64,000 bases of DNA from Humisphaera borealis (GCF_015169395.1 NZ_CP063458.1:6200001-6264000), one strand, 5' to 3'; numbered from the stretch's first letter, positions 39,780 through 49,925 are shown. Notes: generated by a model from the letters alone, not told the origin. Numbers and translations are program-made.

Positions 39780-40228
39780 TTTATCGATCACCGTCATTCG
39801 GATTGCCAATCGCTCATTGCCGATCGCCGATTGAGTTTCCTCAACCTGCTAACGACCACTTGCTCCTGGCAACTCGAAGGCATCGCAGCCAGACTTGGAA
39901 GAAGTTACTTCCCAAGCCCAACTCGGTGCCACAACGGGCGAGTTGCAACGTCGTCGGAAAACCAGGCCTCGTGCACGAGTGCTTCGATCTCGACCGCCTG
40001 ACCTTTCGATCATTCAATCTCAACCTTCAACACCCGAACCTTCAGCCTGCCGACGCGATTCGATAACGGATCAGTCGCCAAAAAAGGTGCTCGACGACAC
40101 CTCCCCGACCTGTTCCTATAGAACACAGATCAAGACGAAAAGACCTGCTGGCTGGGTGCCAGCTAAAAATGGGGAGGCGTCGCAGAGGTTTACTTTACTT
40201 ACAGTAAACCTTGAACCTTATCATTCAC

Positions 40229-40240
40229 TTGTCAAAGAGC
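40229..40240 (-). promoter_or_regulatory. boxA-like rRNA antitermination site
   Basis: GCTCTTTGACAA on the minus strand closely matches the bacterial rRNA boxA (TGCTCTTTAACA), the site bound by NusB/S10. It lies about 450 bases before the 23S gene in its leader. Confidence 0.65.
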
Positions 40241-40535
40241 TGCATTCATCACCGACCGGTTCGCTTTGCGAACCAGTCGACAATAAATGCTTGTCCGCCA
40301 AACGCGGACGGGAGAGCCGAATACAGTCGGCGGCTTTCCCGTTCGAGTTCTCTGCGAACCTCGATACACTGCAGATTCAGATGTCGTCAGGACTTCGAGT
40401 CGCCGATTTGCCATCGGCAACCCTTACGAGAGGGGCCTTTAGCGGGGTGACCGGCGGTAAGCGTTGGTGTTGACCAAGCAGTTCCTCGTGTAGCCTTACG
40501 TATCTTCGTTGCGTCCCGTTCGTTTCGGGTCGCGA

Positions 40536-40563
40536 ATCTTACCTTTCAATTTCGGTCCGTCAA
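40536..40563 (-). promoter_or_regulatory. Probable 23S-5S rRNA promoter
   Basis: On the minus strand TTGACG (40563-40558) and TAAGAT (40541-40536) are 16 bases apart, followed by a G+C-rich discriminator (TCGCGACCCG), as usual for stringently controlled rRNA promoters. An A-run (near 40578-40583) just upstream could act as a UP-like element. Confidence 0.55.
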
Positions 40564-40821
40564 GCACAGTCACTGCATTTTTTCGCGGACCGTGTCTCGC
40601 GTCGAGTCAGGCTTAAGTGCCTTCCCCAACGCGGGTCGCGGAATATACAGAGTGCGAATCGGTCTGCAAGGGCGCGTGGACAAAAATTAAACGCCACGTC
40701 GCCGCGAATCCTCCGAAAGCACGACGACAAAAGCCGCAATCCGCCGTGGGCACGACGAACAAATGAGACACCAAAAGCAGGTTCCTCACGCGCGTTAAAG
40801 TTCTTGAGGCCTGGCATTCGT

Positions 40822-41205
40822 TCAATGCCGACTCAGATAGATCCAGGCGGCAATCAGCAGCAACTGCAGACCGAAGATTCCCCAGAACAGTCGCTGGAAG
40901 CTCCCCTTGATGGTCTTGTGCCGAAAGAGCCGCTGGCCGCAGAAGGCACCGGGTGTACCGCCGACAAAGGCATGCGTGTGAAGCACTTTCTCAGGGACGC
41001 GCAACCCGCCGGTCGAAGCCTGGCGCTTGTCGAAGCCGTAGAGCAGCAGCGTGGTCACATTGATCGCCGCAAGGTAGGCCCAGACCCCGTGCCATCGCGC
41101 GCCCCAGTAAGCCGTGCAAGCCAGCAGGGCGGTCAGCAGTCCTCCGATGACATAGAAGAGCCGATAGGGAGACACGCGTGCGGAACGAGCTAGATTGCGG
41201 GGCAT
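40822..41205 (-). CDS. DUF1294 family small membrane protein
   Basis: 127 residues from ATG 41205. Three to four membrane segments, and the DUF1294 hallmark DKRQASTGGLRVPEKVLHTHAFVGGTPGAFCGQRLFRHKTIKGSFQRLFW. Members of this family are often fused to or found with cold-shock domains; their function is unknown. It lies just upstream of the rRNA leader on the same strand, but no readthrough evidence is visible. Confidence 0.82.
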   Translation of the reverse strand: MPRNLARSARVSPYRLFYVIGGLLTALLACTAYWGARWHGVWAYLAAINVTTLLLYGFDKRQASTGGLRVPEKVLHTHAFVGGTPGAFCGQRLFRHKTIKGSFQRLFWGIFGLQLLLIAAWIYLSRH

Positions 41206-41287
41206 GCAGCGGTTTTGACCCGCGGCGTAGCCTGGCGTCAAGAGACCGTGCTCGACGGGTTCAGGACATTGCGGGCTCGACGCCGCC

Positions 41288-41325
41288 AAAAAAAGTGCCC
41301 CCGGCGCGGGGAAGACGCCGGGGGC
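41288..41325 (-). terminator. Rho-independent terminator behind the small membrane peptide gene
   Basis: CCCCCGGCG (41298-41306) pairs with CGCCGGGGG (41316-41324) around a 9-base loop and is followed on the minus strand by seven T. It lies about 115 bases after the 29-residue peptide gene and before the DUF1294 gene. Confidence 0.85.
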
Positions 41326-41439
41326 TCAGGGGAGGTAGGGTGCTTATGTGAGAGGCTTAAAGACTCCGTTGTAGCTCTGGCCGAAATCCGCCGCCTCTCA
41401 CGCTGTTTCGTTTGGCCGCTGCCGTGCGGCATCGTCGCT

Positions 41440-41529
41440 TTATTGTAGGCCGCTCAGCAGTCCGCAGAGCATGAGGTACGCGACCACTGCGACCCAACCC
41501 ACCAGCACCGTCGAAAGTTTAGTCTCCAT
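41440..41529 (-). CDS. 29-residue single-span membrane peptide
   Basis: The minus strand reads ATG at 41529 to TAA at 41440, giving METKLSTVLVGWVAVVAYLM and then LCGLLSGLQ. It has a charged start, one hydrophobic span of about 20 residues and a short tail. GAGACGGG lies four bases before the ATG, and a strong terminator follows, so the piece has all the parts of an expressed gene. It resembles in size the accessory peptides of membrane complexes (for example KdpF- or CydX-like), but no family can be named. Confidence 0.55.
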   Translation of the reverse strand: METKLSTVLVGWVAVVAYLMLCGLLSGLQ

Positions 41530-41842
41530 AATCCCGTCTCTCTTTCACAGGCTCGGCTAATTACCGGTCCTCGAAAGAACAGACAGGGGATAAGACGCCT
41601 CGGTTAGTGGGCCCGTTCGTTACAAACGGCTCCGGTTTGTGGAACAGGCATCCACAACGTCAGCATAGGATTGAATGCCGCAAACTGCGGTGCTGCCAAG
41701 GTCACAGGGCCACGGTTTTCAGCGAGAAAAAGACCGATTTGGCAAGATGTAGGGTGTAGGCGACCCCGATAGACCTGATCCGGGCAGTCGGGATCGGAGA
41801 GTGGCGCCGCCGAGCGGCGATTCGGCGTTCCCAAGGACCGGT
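41530..41842. other. Intergenic region upstream of the small peptide gene
   Basis: No gene supported. It should contain the promoter of the 29-residue peptide gene and the end region of the next minus-strand gene; no clear -10/-35 pair or terminator was recognised. Confidence 0.35.
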
Positions 41843-43105
41843 TTATGCCCGATCTTCCGCTTCCTGTCGCTTCTGCACTTTTGCCCACATTGCCTCGCGG
41901 AAAGGCGTGAAATCGGTCGCAACCCGGTCGGCAAACTTCACGTGGTCGCCAGCCTGCCACTCGCAGAGAAGTGCCTTCCCATCGGCGGTGCCGTCGACCT
42001 CCAACGCGTAGTAGAGCACCAGGGGCGACCGCTCTATGACTGCGCCGTCCTGCCGAACGTAGGACCGAAGCACGATGCCGACGTACACCGCCTCGCCCCG
42101 ATCCTTGGCCGGCGGCATCGTGATGATCGCCGACGAGTAGGGGCCGACCTGCGTCATCTCGGCTTCAAGTCCCGTCGGCGGGGCGGCCTGCGGGTCGATG
42201 CCGGCGGTGTGGCAGGTCGCCTCCCAGAGATCACGCAGGTACTTCGTGCCGCCTGCACCCTGAAGGACGCCCACGACTGTTGCGGGATCGCCGACGACGG
42301 CCTTGCGGAGCGTCTGGTGGGCGAAACGGTGGTGGACGATGCGATCGGCGGCGACCGCCGACGCTGGGGCAACACCCGCCGTGCGGGCGGCAACGGGACG
42401 ATCGGAAAATCTGGTGTCGGCCGATGCCGTCGTCACAGGTCCGCCGACATACGACGGCGAGAACATCAGCGATCGAACCGCCGCGACCTGCATAAACATC
42501 GACAAGCCGGCGACGAGAATCGCTACCATGGTCATGGGCGGCGTCACGCCATTCCGCAGCATCGACGCGACGGCCCAGATCGCATAGCCCATCGCCAGGC
42601 CAGTGACCACGACGCCCAGGATCGCTCCGGCACGCCGAACGTTGATGTGCAGGAACGCCAGGTGACCCAGGACACCGACAAGACCCGCAATTGCCAGACC
42701 GGCACCGAGGATGAACAGCGAAGCCTCGCTGGTCATGCCCATCTGCCGGCCGAGGATCTGGGCGTCATACGCCTTGCGGTTCTCGGGGGTCAGCTCGTCA
42801 GGCAGGATCGGCTGGCCGGCCTTGGGGTGGCCGTCTTTCCAGACATAGCCGGTGCCGGTGATCTCGGGATACGCCTCCTTCGAGCCGAGCAGGTGCTTGC
42901 CGTAGTTCATCCCCAGGAACATGAACAGCAGGCCCATGCCGACGGCGAGGAAAATGTCGAGAAAGCCGAGCGGCCCCTCTTCTTCGTAGTCGTAACGGCG
43001 GCGGGTGCCATACTCGAGCGGGTCACGCGGGGCGTCCGCTGTCGGCTGCGCCTGTGGCGTGTTTTCCCGGGTCTTGGAGAGTTTTGGGAGCTTGGAGAGG
43101 TCCAT
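41843..43105 (-). CDS. Hypothetical membrane protein with C-terminal soluble domain
   Basis: 420 residues from ATG 43105. The longer frame to 43156 begins with HGRDARATG, a translation of a palindromic repeat, and is discarded. A Pro-rich N-terminus and an acidic patch (YDYEEEG) precede four membrane helices (about 50-70, 125-150, 155-180, 190-210), then a soluble domain of about 180 residues (HHRFAHQTLRKAVVGDPATVVGVLQGAGGTKYLRDLWEATC...). No family recognised. Divergent from pheS; the gap is filled with two palindromic elements. Confidence 0.65.
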   Translation of the reverse strand: MDLSKLPKLSKTRENTPQAQPTADAPRDPLEYGTRRRYDYEEEGPLGFLDIFLAVGMGLLFMFLGMNYGKHLLGSKEAYPEITGTGYVWKDGHPKAGQPILPDELTPENRKAYDAQILGRQMGMTSEASLFILGAGLAIAGLVGVLGHLAFLHINVRRAGAILGVVVTGLAMGYAIWAVASMLRNGVTPPMTMVAILVAGLSMFMQVAAVRSLMFSPSYVGGPVTTASADTRFSDRPVAARTAGVAPASAVAADRIVHHRFAHQTLRKAVVGDPATVVGVLQGAGGTKYLRDLWEATCHTAGIDPQAAPPTGLEAEMTQVGPYSSAIITMPPAKDRGEAVYVGIVLRSYVRQDGAVIERSPLVLYYALEVDGTADGKALLCEWQAGDHVKFADRVATDFTPFREAMWAKVQKRQEAEDRA

Positions 43106-43118
43106 GGGCGCTTCCCCC

Positions 43119-43193
43119 GTGGCACGGGCGTCTCGCCCGTGCGGCTTGGCCGGCAAAACAGTTCAAAAGACACGGGCGGGAAGCCCGTGCCAC
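43119..43193. repeat. Double-hairpin palindromic element (CACGGGC family)
   Basis: The outer arms GTGGCACGGGC (43119-43129) and GCCCGTGCCAC (43183-43193) enclose two hairpins, CACGGGCG-TCT-CGCCCGTG and CACGGGC-GGGAA-GCCCGTG. It overlaps the upstream region of the membrane protein gene. Related to 30713-30828. Confidence 0.8.
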
Positions 43194-43290
43194 CACAATG
43201 CGAGATGTCCGCTTGACCCGCCTCGCATCCGCCGCAGAATGTACCGCTTCGCCGGGCGGAGGGCCATTTCGCCGGGTGCTGCAGTCCGCC

Positions 43291-43415
43291 GTAGGGTGGG
43301 GTTCACCCCACTAAGCGGCATACGAGAACCTGTTGTGTTGACTTCGCGAGCGGATTTGCCGGCGCGGACACAGCTTGCCAGACCACGCATCGTGGTGGGG
43401 TGATCCCCACCCTAC
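43291..43415. repeat. GTAG-headed double-hairpin element (REPIN-like, GGTGGGG family)
   Basis: The left end is GTAG followed by GGTGGGG, TTCA and CCCCAC (43291-43311). The right end (43394-43415) is the inverted counterpart with a TGAT loop, ending CCCTAC. The right end lies four bases before the pheS ATG. The same family recurs at 63450-63604. Confidence 0.85.
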
Positions 43416-43419
43416 ATTT

Positions 43420-44490
43420 ATGCCCGACGTCTTTGCCGAACTCGACGACCTGTCCCGCCAGGCCGCTGCCGATCTTGCCACCGTCGCCACCAACGACGCG
43501 CTGGAGCAGTACCGCATCAAGTACCTGGGATCGAACGGGATCCTCAAGGCCAAGATGTCGCTCATCGGCGCCGCGCCGCCGGATCAGAAGAAAACGGTGG
43601 GGCAGAAGCTCAACGCGATCAAAGCCGAGATCAACACCGCGTTCGACGCGAAGAAGACCGCGATCACCGACTCGGCCGGCGAGCCAGGCATGGACGTGAC
43701 CGAGCCCGGGCTTCGGCCCGCGGTCGGGAACAAGCACATCCTGATGAAGGTCATTGGCGAGCTGACCGACTTGTTCGGCCGAATGGGTTTCAGCGTCGCC
43801 AGCGGGCCGGAAGTGGAGGATGAGTTCCACAACTTTGTCGCGCTGAACATCCCGGAGAGCCATCCGGCACGGGATCCGATTGATAACTTCTATCTGGATG
43901 TAGGGTCCGCCTTGGCGGACGTTACGAAGGGACCGACAAACTCTTCCGCTACGCAGACGAACGCGTCCGCCAAGGCAGACCCTACGGGGCTCCGTCTTCT
44001 CCGCACCCAGACCTCCACCGTGCAGATTCGCGTTATGGAGACGCAGAAGCCGCCGATCCGGGTGGTGATCCCCGGGCGGGTGTATCGGCCGGACACGGTG
44101 GACGCGACGCACCTGTTCATGTTCCACCAGCTCGAGGCGCTGGTCGTCGACACGAACGTGACGATGGTGGACCTCAAAAGCACGGTGATGCAGTTCGTCC
44201 ACGCCTACTTCGGCCAGGACGCGAAGGTGCGGTTCCGCCCGAGCTTCTTCCCGTTCACCGAGCCGTCGGCCGAAGTGGACGTCTGGTTCGAAGACAAGCA
44301 GCGGTGGATCGAGCTAGGCGGGTGTGGGATGGTCCACCCGAACGTACTGCGCGCGTGCAACATCGACCCGGAGGTCTATTCGGGCTGGGCGTTCGGCTTC
44401 GGTATCGAACGCATCGCAATGCGGAAGTACGGCATCACGGATATTCGCTACTTCATCGAGAACGATGTGCGGTTCTTGCGGCAGTTCTAA
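43420..44490 (+). CDS. pheS: Phenylalanyl-tRNA synthetase alpha subunit with repeat-derived insertion
   Basis: 356 residues from ATG 43420. The coiled-coil N-terminus (about 1-85) is followed by the class II catalytic core: GPEVEDEFHNFVALNIPESHPARDP, then LLRTQTSTVQIRVME and RVYRPDTVDATHLFMFHQLE, FRPSFFPFTEPSAEVDV, and motif 3 GWAFGFGIERIAMRKYGI. It charges tRNA-Phe together with PheT. Residues about 161-189 come from an in-frame REPIN-like element inserted in the loop before LLRTQTS; this loop is naturally variable between species, so the enzyme can remain active. pheT is not adjacent. No ribosome site is visible before the ATG. Confidence 0.92.
   Translation: MPDVFAELDDLSRQAAADLATVATNDALEQYRIKYLGSNGILKAKMSLIGAAPPDQKKTVGQKLNAIKAEINTAFDAKKTAITDSAGEPGMDVTEPGLRPAVGNKHILMKVIGELTDLFGRMGFSVASGPEVEDEFHNFVALNIPESHPARDPIDNFYLDVGSALADVTKGPTNSSATQTNASAKADPTGLRLLRTQTSTVQIRVMETQKPPIRVVIPGRVYRPDTVDATHLFMFHQLEALVVDTNVTMVDLKSTVMQFVHAYFGQDAKVRFRPSFFPFTEPSAEVDVWFEDKQRWIELGGCGMVHPNVLRACNIDPEVYSGWAFGFGIERIAMRKYGITDIRYFIENDVRFLRQF
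43900..43985. repeat. GTAG-headed double-hairpin element inside pheS
   Basis: Left end GTAGGGTCCGCCTTGGCGGAC (43900-43920) in two parts, GTAG and a GTCCGCC-TT-GGCGGAC palindrome; right end the inverted copy ending CCCTAC (43965-43985) with one mismatch. It is read in frame as VGSALAD ... ASAKADPT. Same family as 50890-50977 and 62475-62538. Confidence 0.9.
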
Positions 44491-44510
44491 ATGAAGTGCT
44501 GAGTCGAAAA

Positions 44511-44551
44511 CGCAAACGCACGCGGGACGGACCTTTCGGCCCGTCCCGCGT
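44511..44551 (-). terminator. Terminator between pheS and the kinase gene
   Basis: ACGCGGGACGG (44520-44530) pairs with CCGTCCCGCGT (44541-44551). On the minus strand it is followed by GCGTTTGCGTTTTCG, fairly T-rich, so it most likely ends the kinase transcript; it may also end pheS from the other side. Confidence 0.65.
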
Positions 44552-44604
44552 GGCAATCTCTCCCGATCGATCTTTGTCGTGATGACGACTTATACGAATC
44601 GCAC

Positions 44605-45531
44605 CTAAACCGCGACGGCGCGGACGCCGGTGTCTGTGCCTGCATTGCGTGCCGCCGCGGCGGCGGCAGCGGCCTTCTGAAGCGAGTACAGGATGATCTC
44701 CAGCCGGCGTTCGACGTCGGCCATCTCGGGGCGCTTGTCTACGCGGACGCGGACGCATTCCATCACCAGGTTGCTCAGCGGCTCCGGGCAACGCGGGTTG
44801 AGCTTGGCGGGGGTGTCCATAAGGTCATCCGACAGGATGCTGTTTTCGCCCTTCTTGAGCGTGAACAGCGTCGGCAGGTTCTTGCCCGTCAGGCACCAGA
44901 ACAGTGTCGCGCCGAAGTTGTACACGTCAGTCTTGGCTGACACTGCCTCACATTTCACCTGTTCCGGCGAAATGTAATCCGGCGTACCCTGAATGCGGCT
45001 TTTGATGGTACCCACGGCGCAGGTCTGCCCCAGGTCGATGACCTTCACTTCGCCGTTGCTGCCAACGAGGATGTTGTTGGGCTTCAAGTCGCAGTGGACG
45101 TAGCCGGCCTTGTGAAGGCCCGCCAGCGCCTGGGCCGTCTTGATGAAGATGTCCACCGTCTGACGCAGGCCGATCGGGCGATTGCCCTCCAGCGGCTTGC
45201 CGTCGAACAGTTCCATGATCAGCGCGGCTTCGGTGGTCTTGCGGAGGAGCGTCTTGGTCGCCTTGTAGCTCAGGCACTTGCGCAAGGCCGGATGGCTGAC
45301 CTTCCGGCCGACCTCGTACTCGGCTTCGAGCTGTTCGATGAAGCGTTCGTCCTTGTCCGTCTTGCGGACGACGTGCTTCAACGCGAGCACCTGCCGGGTC
45401 TGAGGTTCGGAAACCACATAGATGAGGCTTCCGGCACCCTGGCCGATGTAGTCCAGCACCTCGTAGCCGAAGAGGTTCTTCGGCATCGACGTGCCACTGG
45501 TCCTGCTGTTCTCACCCTGTTGCATGCTCAT
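44605..45531 (-). CDS. Eukaryotic-like Ser/Thr protein kinase
   Basis: 308 residues from ATG 45531 (45525 also possible; GGGG lies eight bases upstream). Complete kinase fold: Gly loop IGQGAGSLIYVV, Lys in LALKHV, catalytic loop YVHCDLKPNNIL, metal motif as DLG (VIDLGQ) in place of DFG, activation segment with GTPDYISPEQVKCE, and DVYNFGATLFWCLTG. The C-terminus is a helical Ala-rich tail; there is no membrane helix, so it is soluble. It probably phosphorylates cytoplasmic proteins; the target is unknown. Confidence 0.88.
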   Translation of the reverse strand: MSMQQGENSRTSGTSMPKNLFGYEVLDYIGQGAGSLIYVVSEPQTRQVLALKHVVRKTDKDERFIEQLEAEYEVGRKVSHPALRKCLSYKATKTLLRKTTEAALIMELFDGKPLEGNRPIGLRQTVDIFIKTAQALAGLHKAGYVHCDLKPNNILVGSNGEVKVIDLGQTCAVGTIKSRIQGTPDYISPEQVKCEAVSAKTDVYNFGATLFWCLTGKNLPTLFTLKKGENSILSDDLMDTPAKLNPRCPEPLSNLVMECVRVRVDKRPEMADVERRLEIILYSLQKAAAAAAAARNAGTDTGVRAVAV

Positions 45532-46162
45532 AGTGTGTACCCCGCTGGACGTAACGCGACTCCGTTCTTGCAGTCCCCGGCGCGGCTCGGTGTCGCAAAG
45601 GCTGTTCCCAAACGCCTCAGCCACACTCAATACCGCCGATTCGTTCGGATATTTGCCAGGGAATGACTAATTTTCCGGTGCCGTTACGCCAACTTCAGTA
45701 AATCAGGCGACTTAAAGCGATCACAACATTAAGGTTTCCCGAGTTTCTCGCCCAGGCTGATCGACCCACTTGGACGCTCTGGTGGCATCGGTGTTCCCGA
45801 ATGCCCACTTCCTACTCAACATACAACGTATCTCAGATTACGTTCCTACACTCACCCAACTGGGTAACAAGCAACGCGAGGCGAACACCCGTGTGTCCCA
45901 ACGCGACGATGAACCAAAACCTGATCGGGTTGGCAAAATGAAAGATCGGGTGCTCATCGCACCCGATCTTATGGGGCATGTCGATTGTTGCCGCCATCCA
46001 CCCGTTTAGGGCAATGGCGCACTTACGAGGGAAATCCCAGCCTTTTTTGGTCCGAAAAAGAATCCCAACATCATCTTTGGCGACCGATGCAAGTCCACCT
46101 GTTGCAACGGTGTTGCATTACCGGAAGCCTAGGGGCGGCATGGTCTGAACCATTCCCAGGGA
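45532..46162. other. Intergenic region between kinase and atpA
   Basis: About 630 bases without a convincing gene. It contains the terminator of the ATP synthase operon (45942-45970) and probably the kinase promoter. A plus-strand frame at 45770-46009 runs through the terminator and has no recognisable domain. Confidence 0.5.
45932..45970 (-). terminator. Rho-independent terminator of the ATP synthase operon
   Basis: A perfect 12-bp stem (AAGATCGGGTGC, 45942-45953, with 45959-45970) and a 5-base loop, followed on the minus strand by TCATTTTGCC. It lies about 190 bases after the atpA stop, which marks atpA as the last gene of this operon. Confidence 0.8.
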
Positions 46163-47880
<1,718 letters not shown>

Positions 47881-48441
47881 TCAGACCGATGCCGAGGTCG
47901 GCCGGACCGCCAGCATCTTCTGTTTGATCGACGCGAGTTGGCCTCGCACGCTGGTGTCGATCAGCTTGTCCTGCACGCGCAGGATCAGGCCGCCGATGAT
48001 CGATTCGTCCACATACTGATGAACCACCGCGTCTCGCTTCAGTGCGCTGCTGACGGCCTGGCGGACCTGTTCGAGCTGCCAGTCTTCCAGCCGCTGCGCG
48101 ACGGTAACGTCCACTTCGACCTTGCCGAACTGCTCGTCGAGCATGTCGCTGTAGGCGGTGTCGATCGCGCGAAGTTCGCCGAGGCGACCCTTCACGTTCA
48201 GGACGCGGAGGAAGTTCCAGACCAGCGGATGGACTTTGCCTTCGAAGGCCCGCTGCAGAATCGACACGCGGGACGCTTCGCTGATCGCGGGGTTCGACAG
48301 CATCGCCGCAAAGGCCGGCTCGGCGTCGAGCACTTCCTTGATCTGGCTCAGTTCCTGACCGATCTCGGTGGCCTGGCTCTGACCGTTGGCCAGATCCAGC
48401 AGGGAGCGGGCGTAGGCGTTGGCGACTGTTGAAGAACTCAT
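47881..48441 (-). CDS. atpH: ATP synthase F1 subunit delta
   Basis: 186 residues from ATG 48441. It has the delta-subunit features VANAYARSLLDLA at the N-terminus, then LSNPAISEASRVSILQRAFEG, and a C-terminal IIGGLILRVQDKLIDTSVRGQLASIKQKML. It links F1 to the peripheral stalk. It follows atpF after 34 bases and precedes atpA. Confidence 0.93.
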   Translation of the reverse strand: MSSSTVANAYARSLLDLANGQSQATEIGQELSQIKEVLDAEPAFAAMLSNPAISEASRVSILQRAFEGKVHPLVWNFLRVLNVKGRLGELRAIDTAYSDMLDEQFGKVEVDVTVAQRLEDWQLEQVRQAVSSALKRDAVVHQYVDESIIGGLILRVQDKLIDTSVRGQLASIKQKMLAVRPTSASV

Positions 48442-48475
48442 GGGATTTCCAATTGCCGTTGCTGGTGCCACGTCT

Positions 48476-49102
48476 CTAGTTCGAGCTCACGCTCTTCAAC
48501 TGCTCCAGGCTGCTCTGCACCAGGTCCCGCTGATCGTCGGCGTTGAGGTTCCGGCGAAGGATCTTTTCGGCGACGCTGGTCGCGAGATTCGCCGCGTACT
48601 GATGGATCTCGTTGACGGCCTGGTTCTTGGCGGCCTCGATATCGCGGGTCGCGCGTTCCTTGGCCTCTTCCGATTCCTGCTGCGCGTTCATGCGGATGCT
48701 GGTCGCCAGGGCCTGGGCGTCGTTCGTCGCCTTGGTCAGGAGGTCGTTGACCTCCTTTTGGGCGGCGGCGAGCTTCTGCTCGTACTGCTTGAGCAGCGCC
48801 TCGGACTTGGCACGCGACTCTTCGGCGTCGCGGATGTCCTTGCGGATCTTGTCTTCACGGGCCTTGAGACCCGTGACGATCGGACCCCAGGCATACTTGC
48901 CCAGGATGAGCACCAACCCGATGAAGACGATCAACGTCGTCAACGTGGTGATGATCTGCATGGTCCCGGCGGGGGGGATCAGCTCGGGCTTGTGCGCTTC
49001 CTCACCGGCGGCGTTGGCGAACGCCGACGACGCCACCGCCAAAACGGCGACGGCGAGCAGGAGGGGAAGCAGTCGGCGACTCAGTCGCGGCAGGGCGGTC
49101 AT
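48476..49102 (-). CDS. atpF: ATP synthase F0 subunit b
   Basis: 208 residues from ATG 49102, with GGAG seven bases upstream. A signal-like N-terminal hydrophobic stretch (RLLPLLLAVAVLAVASSAFA) precedes the usual membrane helix (TTLTTLIVFIGLVLILGKYAWGPI), then a long charged coiled coil (about 80-200) that is the peripheral stalk. The additional N-terminal hydrophobic segment makes it longer than the E. coli subunit (156 residues). Confidence 0.93.
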   Translation of the reverse strand: MTALPRLSRRLLPLLLAVAVLAVASSAFANAAGEEAHKPELIPPAGTMQIITTLTTLIVFIGLVLILGKYAWGPIVTGLKAREDKIRKDIRDAEESRAKSEALLKQYEQKLAAAQKEVNDLLTKATNDAQALATSIRMNAQQESEEAKERATRDIEAAKNQAVNEIHQYAANLATSVAEKILRRNLNADDQRDLVQSSLEQLKSVSSN

Positions 49103-49174
49103 GACAGCTCCGGTATCAGGCCGAAATCGGCGCGGCGACATACCGCCCGTTTACGGCCGGGGCAATCATCGAAT

Positions 49175-49211
49175 CCGCCCGGCCGGCAATCATCGTTGCC
49201 GGCGCGGGCGG
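49175..49211 (-). other. Strong hairpin in the atpE-atpF spacer
   Basis: CCGCCCGGCCGGCAA (49175-49189) faces its near-exact inverted copy (49196-49211) around a 6-base loop. It lies directly after atpE on the transcript, where a stable stem could protect the atpE message and raise subunit c output; this role is inferred. Confidence 0.5.
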
Positions 49212-49345
49212 TGATGGTTTCGAATCCACATGATTGCGATGGTGCTTCAGGCCTTTCGACCCGCAGGCAAAGCCCGTCAAGGCCGTACCAACACACAACG
49301 CAATGCTGCTGACGCGGACGAAGGGCCCGCATCACAACGCCAACC

Positions 49346-49675
49346 TTACCGAATCAGACAGATCACCAGGGCGAACAGCGTGGCACCTTCGATGAGGGCG
49401 GCGCTGATGATCATGGTGGTGAAGATGCGGGGGCCGGCTTCGGGCTGACGGGCGATCGCGTCGGTCGCCTGACCACCGATCTTACCGATACCGGCGGCAG
49501 CGCCGATGATGACCAGGCCGGCACCGACGGCGGCGCCAAGGACCTTGATGCCGTCGCCCAGACCGGTTTCGGCGGCGAGGATCGACGGACCGGCAACCGC
49601 GACCGGGGTGGCGGCCGACGCCATCGCCGGGAGGACCAGCAGCGTCAGCGCGACGAGAGCGAAAATCTTCTTCAT
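49346..49675 (-). CDS. atpE: ATP synthase F0 subunit c
   Basis: 109 residues from ATG 49675. An N-terminal signal-like extension (FALVALTLLVLPAMASA) precedes the two membrane helices joined by the polar loop ARQPEAGPRI. Helix 2 carries the ion-binding Glu in SAALIEGATLFALV; the following Gly (not Ser/Thr) and lack of other Na+-site residues point to proton coupling. Subunit c forms the rotor ring. The N-terminal extension is longer than in E. coli. Confidence 0.94.
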   Translation of the reverse strand: MKKIFALVALTLLVLPAMASAATPVAVAGPSILAAETGLGDGIKVLGAAVGAGLVIIGAAAGIGKIGGQATDAIARQPEAGPRIFTTMIISAALIEGATLFALVICLIR

Positions 49676-49687
49676 GACTCGAACCAT

Positions 49688-49925
49688 CCTTCTACATGGG
49701 CCGCAAGAGACAATGCCGGCCGGCCCGATCTGCCGTCGGCCCCCGCAAGAGAGGCCGGAACTTTCGTTGTCGAGGGAACGACGTGATCCCTCGTTTTAAG
49801 CTCGAACGACGAAAATCGAATGGCGAATGAAACTCGAACATCCAAACCCGAAACGGTCTATGGATCATTGATTCATTCGGTCATTCATTCGTCATTCGCA
49901 TTTCTTTATTCGTCATTCCCATCAC
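49688..49925. other. atpB-atpE spacer with ATTCATTCG-type repeats
   Basis: A 238-base gap in the operon. Near 49868-49919 it holds a tandem-like run of ATTCATTCGTCATTC motifs. No gene seen. Confidence 0.4.

Larger units (their letters stand above)
39780..40821 (-). other. 23S leader region
   Basis: About 1 kb with no protein gene and no 16S or tRNA sequence. It carries a promoter (40536-40563), a boxA-like site (40229-40240) and a 12-bp inverted repeat with one mismatch (40095-40106 with 40171-40182) enclosing a smaller hairpin. The 23S transcript therefore has a leader of roughly 750 bases. Confidence 0.65.

Noticed and set aside
39780-40821. 16S rRNA or tRNA in the 23S leader
   Set aside because: No conserved 16S blocks and no T-loop-like GTTCGANTC sequence were seen.
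43106-43156. Upstream extension HGRDARATG of the membrane protein at 41843
   Set aside because: Repeat-derived sequence from the palindrome at 43119-43193; the ATG at 43105 starts cleanly.
45770-46009. 79-residue plus-strand frame between kinase and atpA
   Set aside because: It crosses the ATP synthase terminator and has no ribosome site or known domain.
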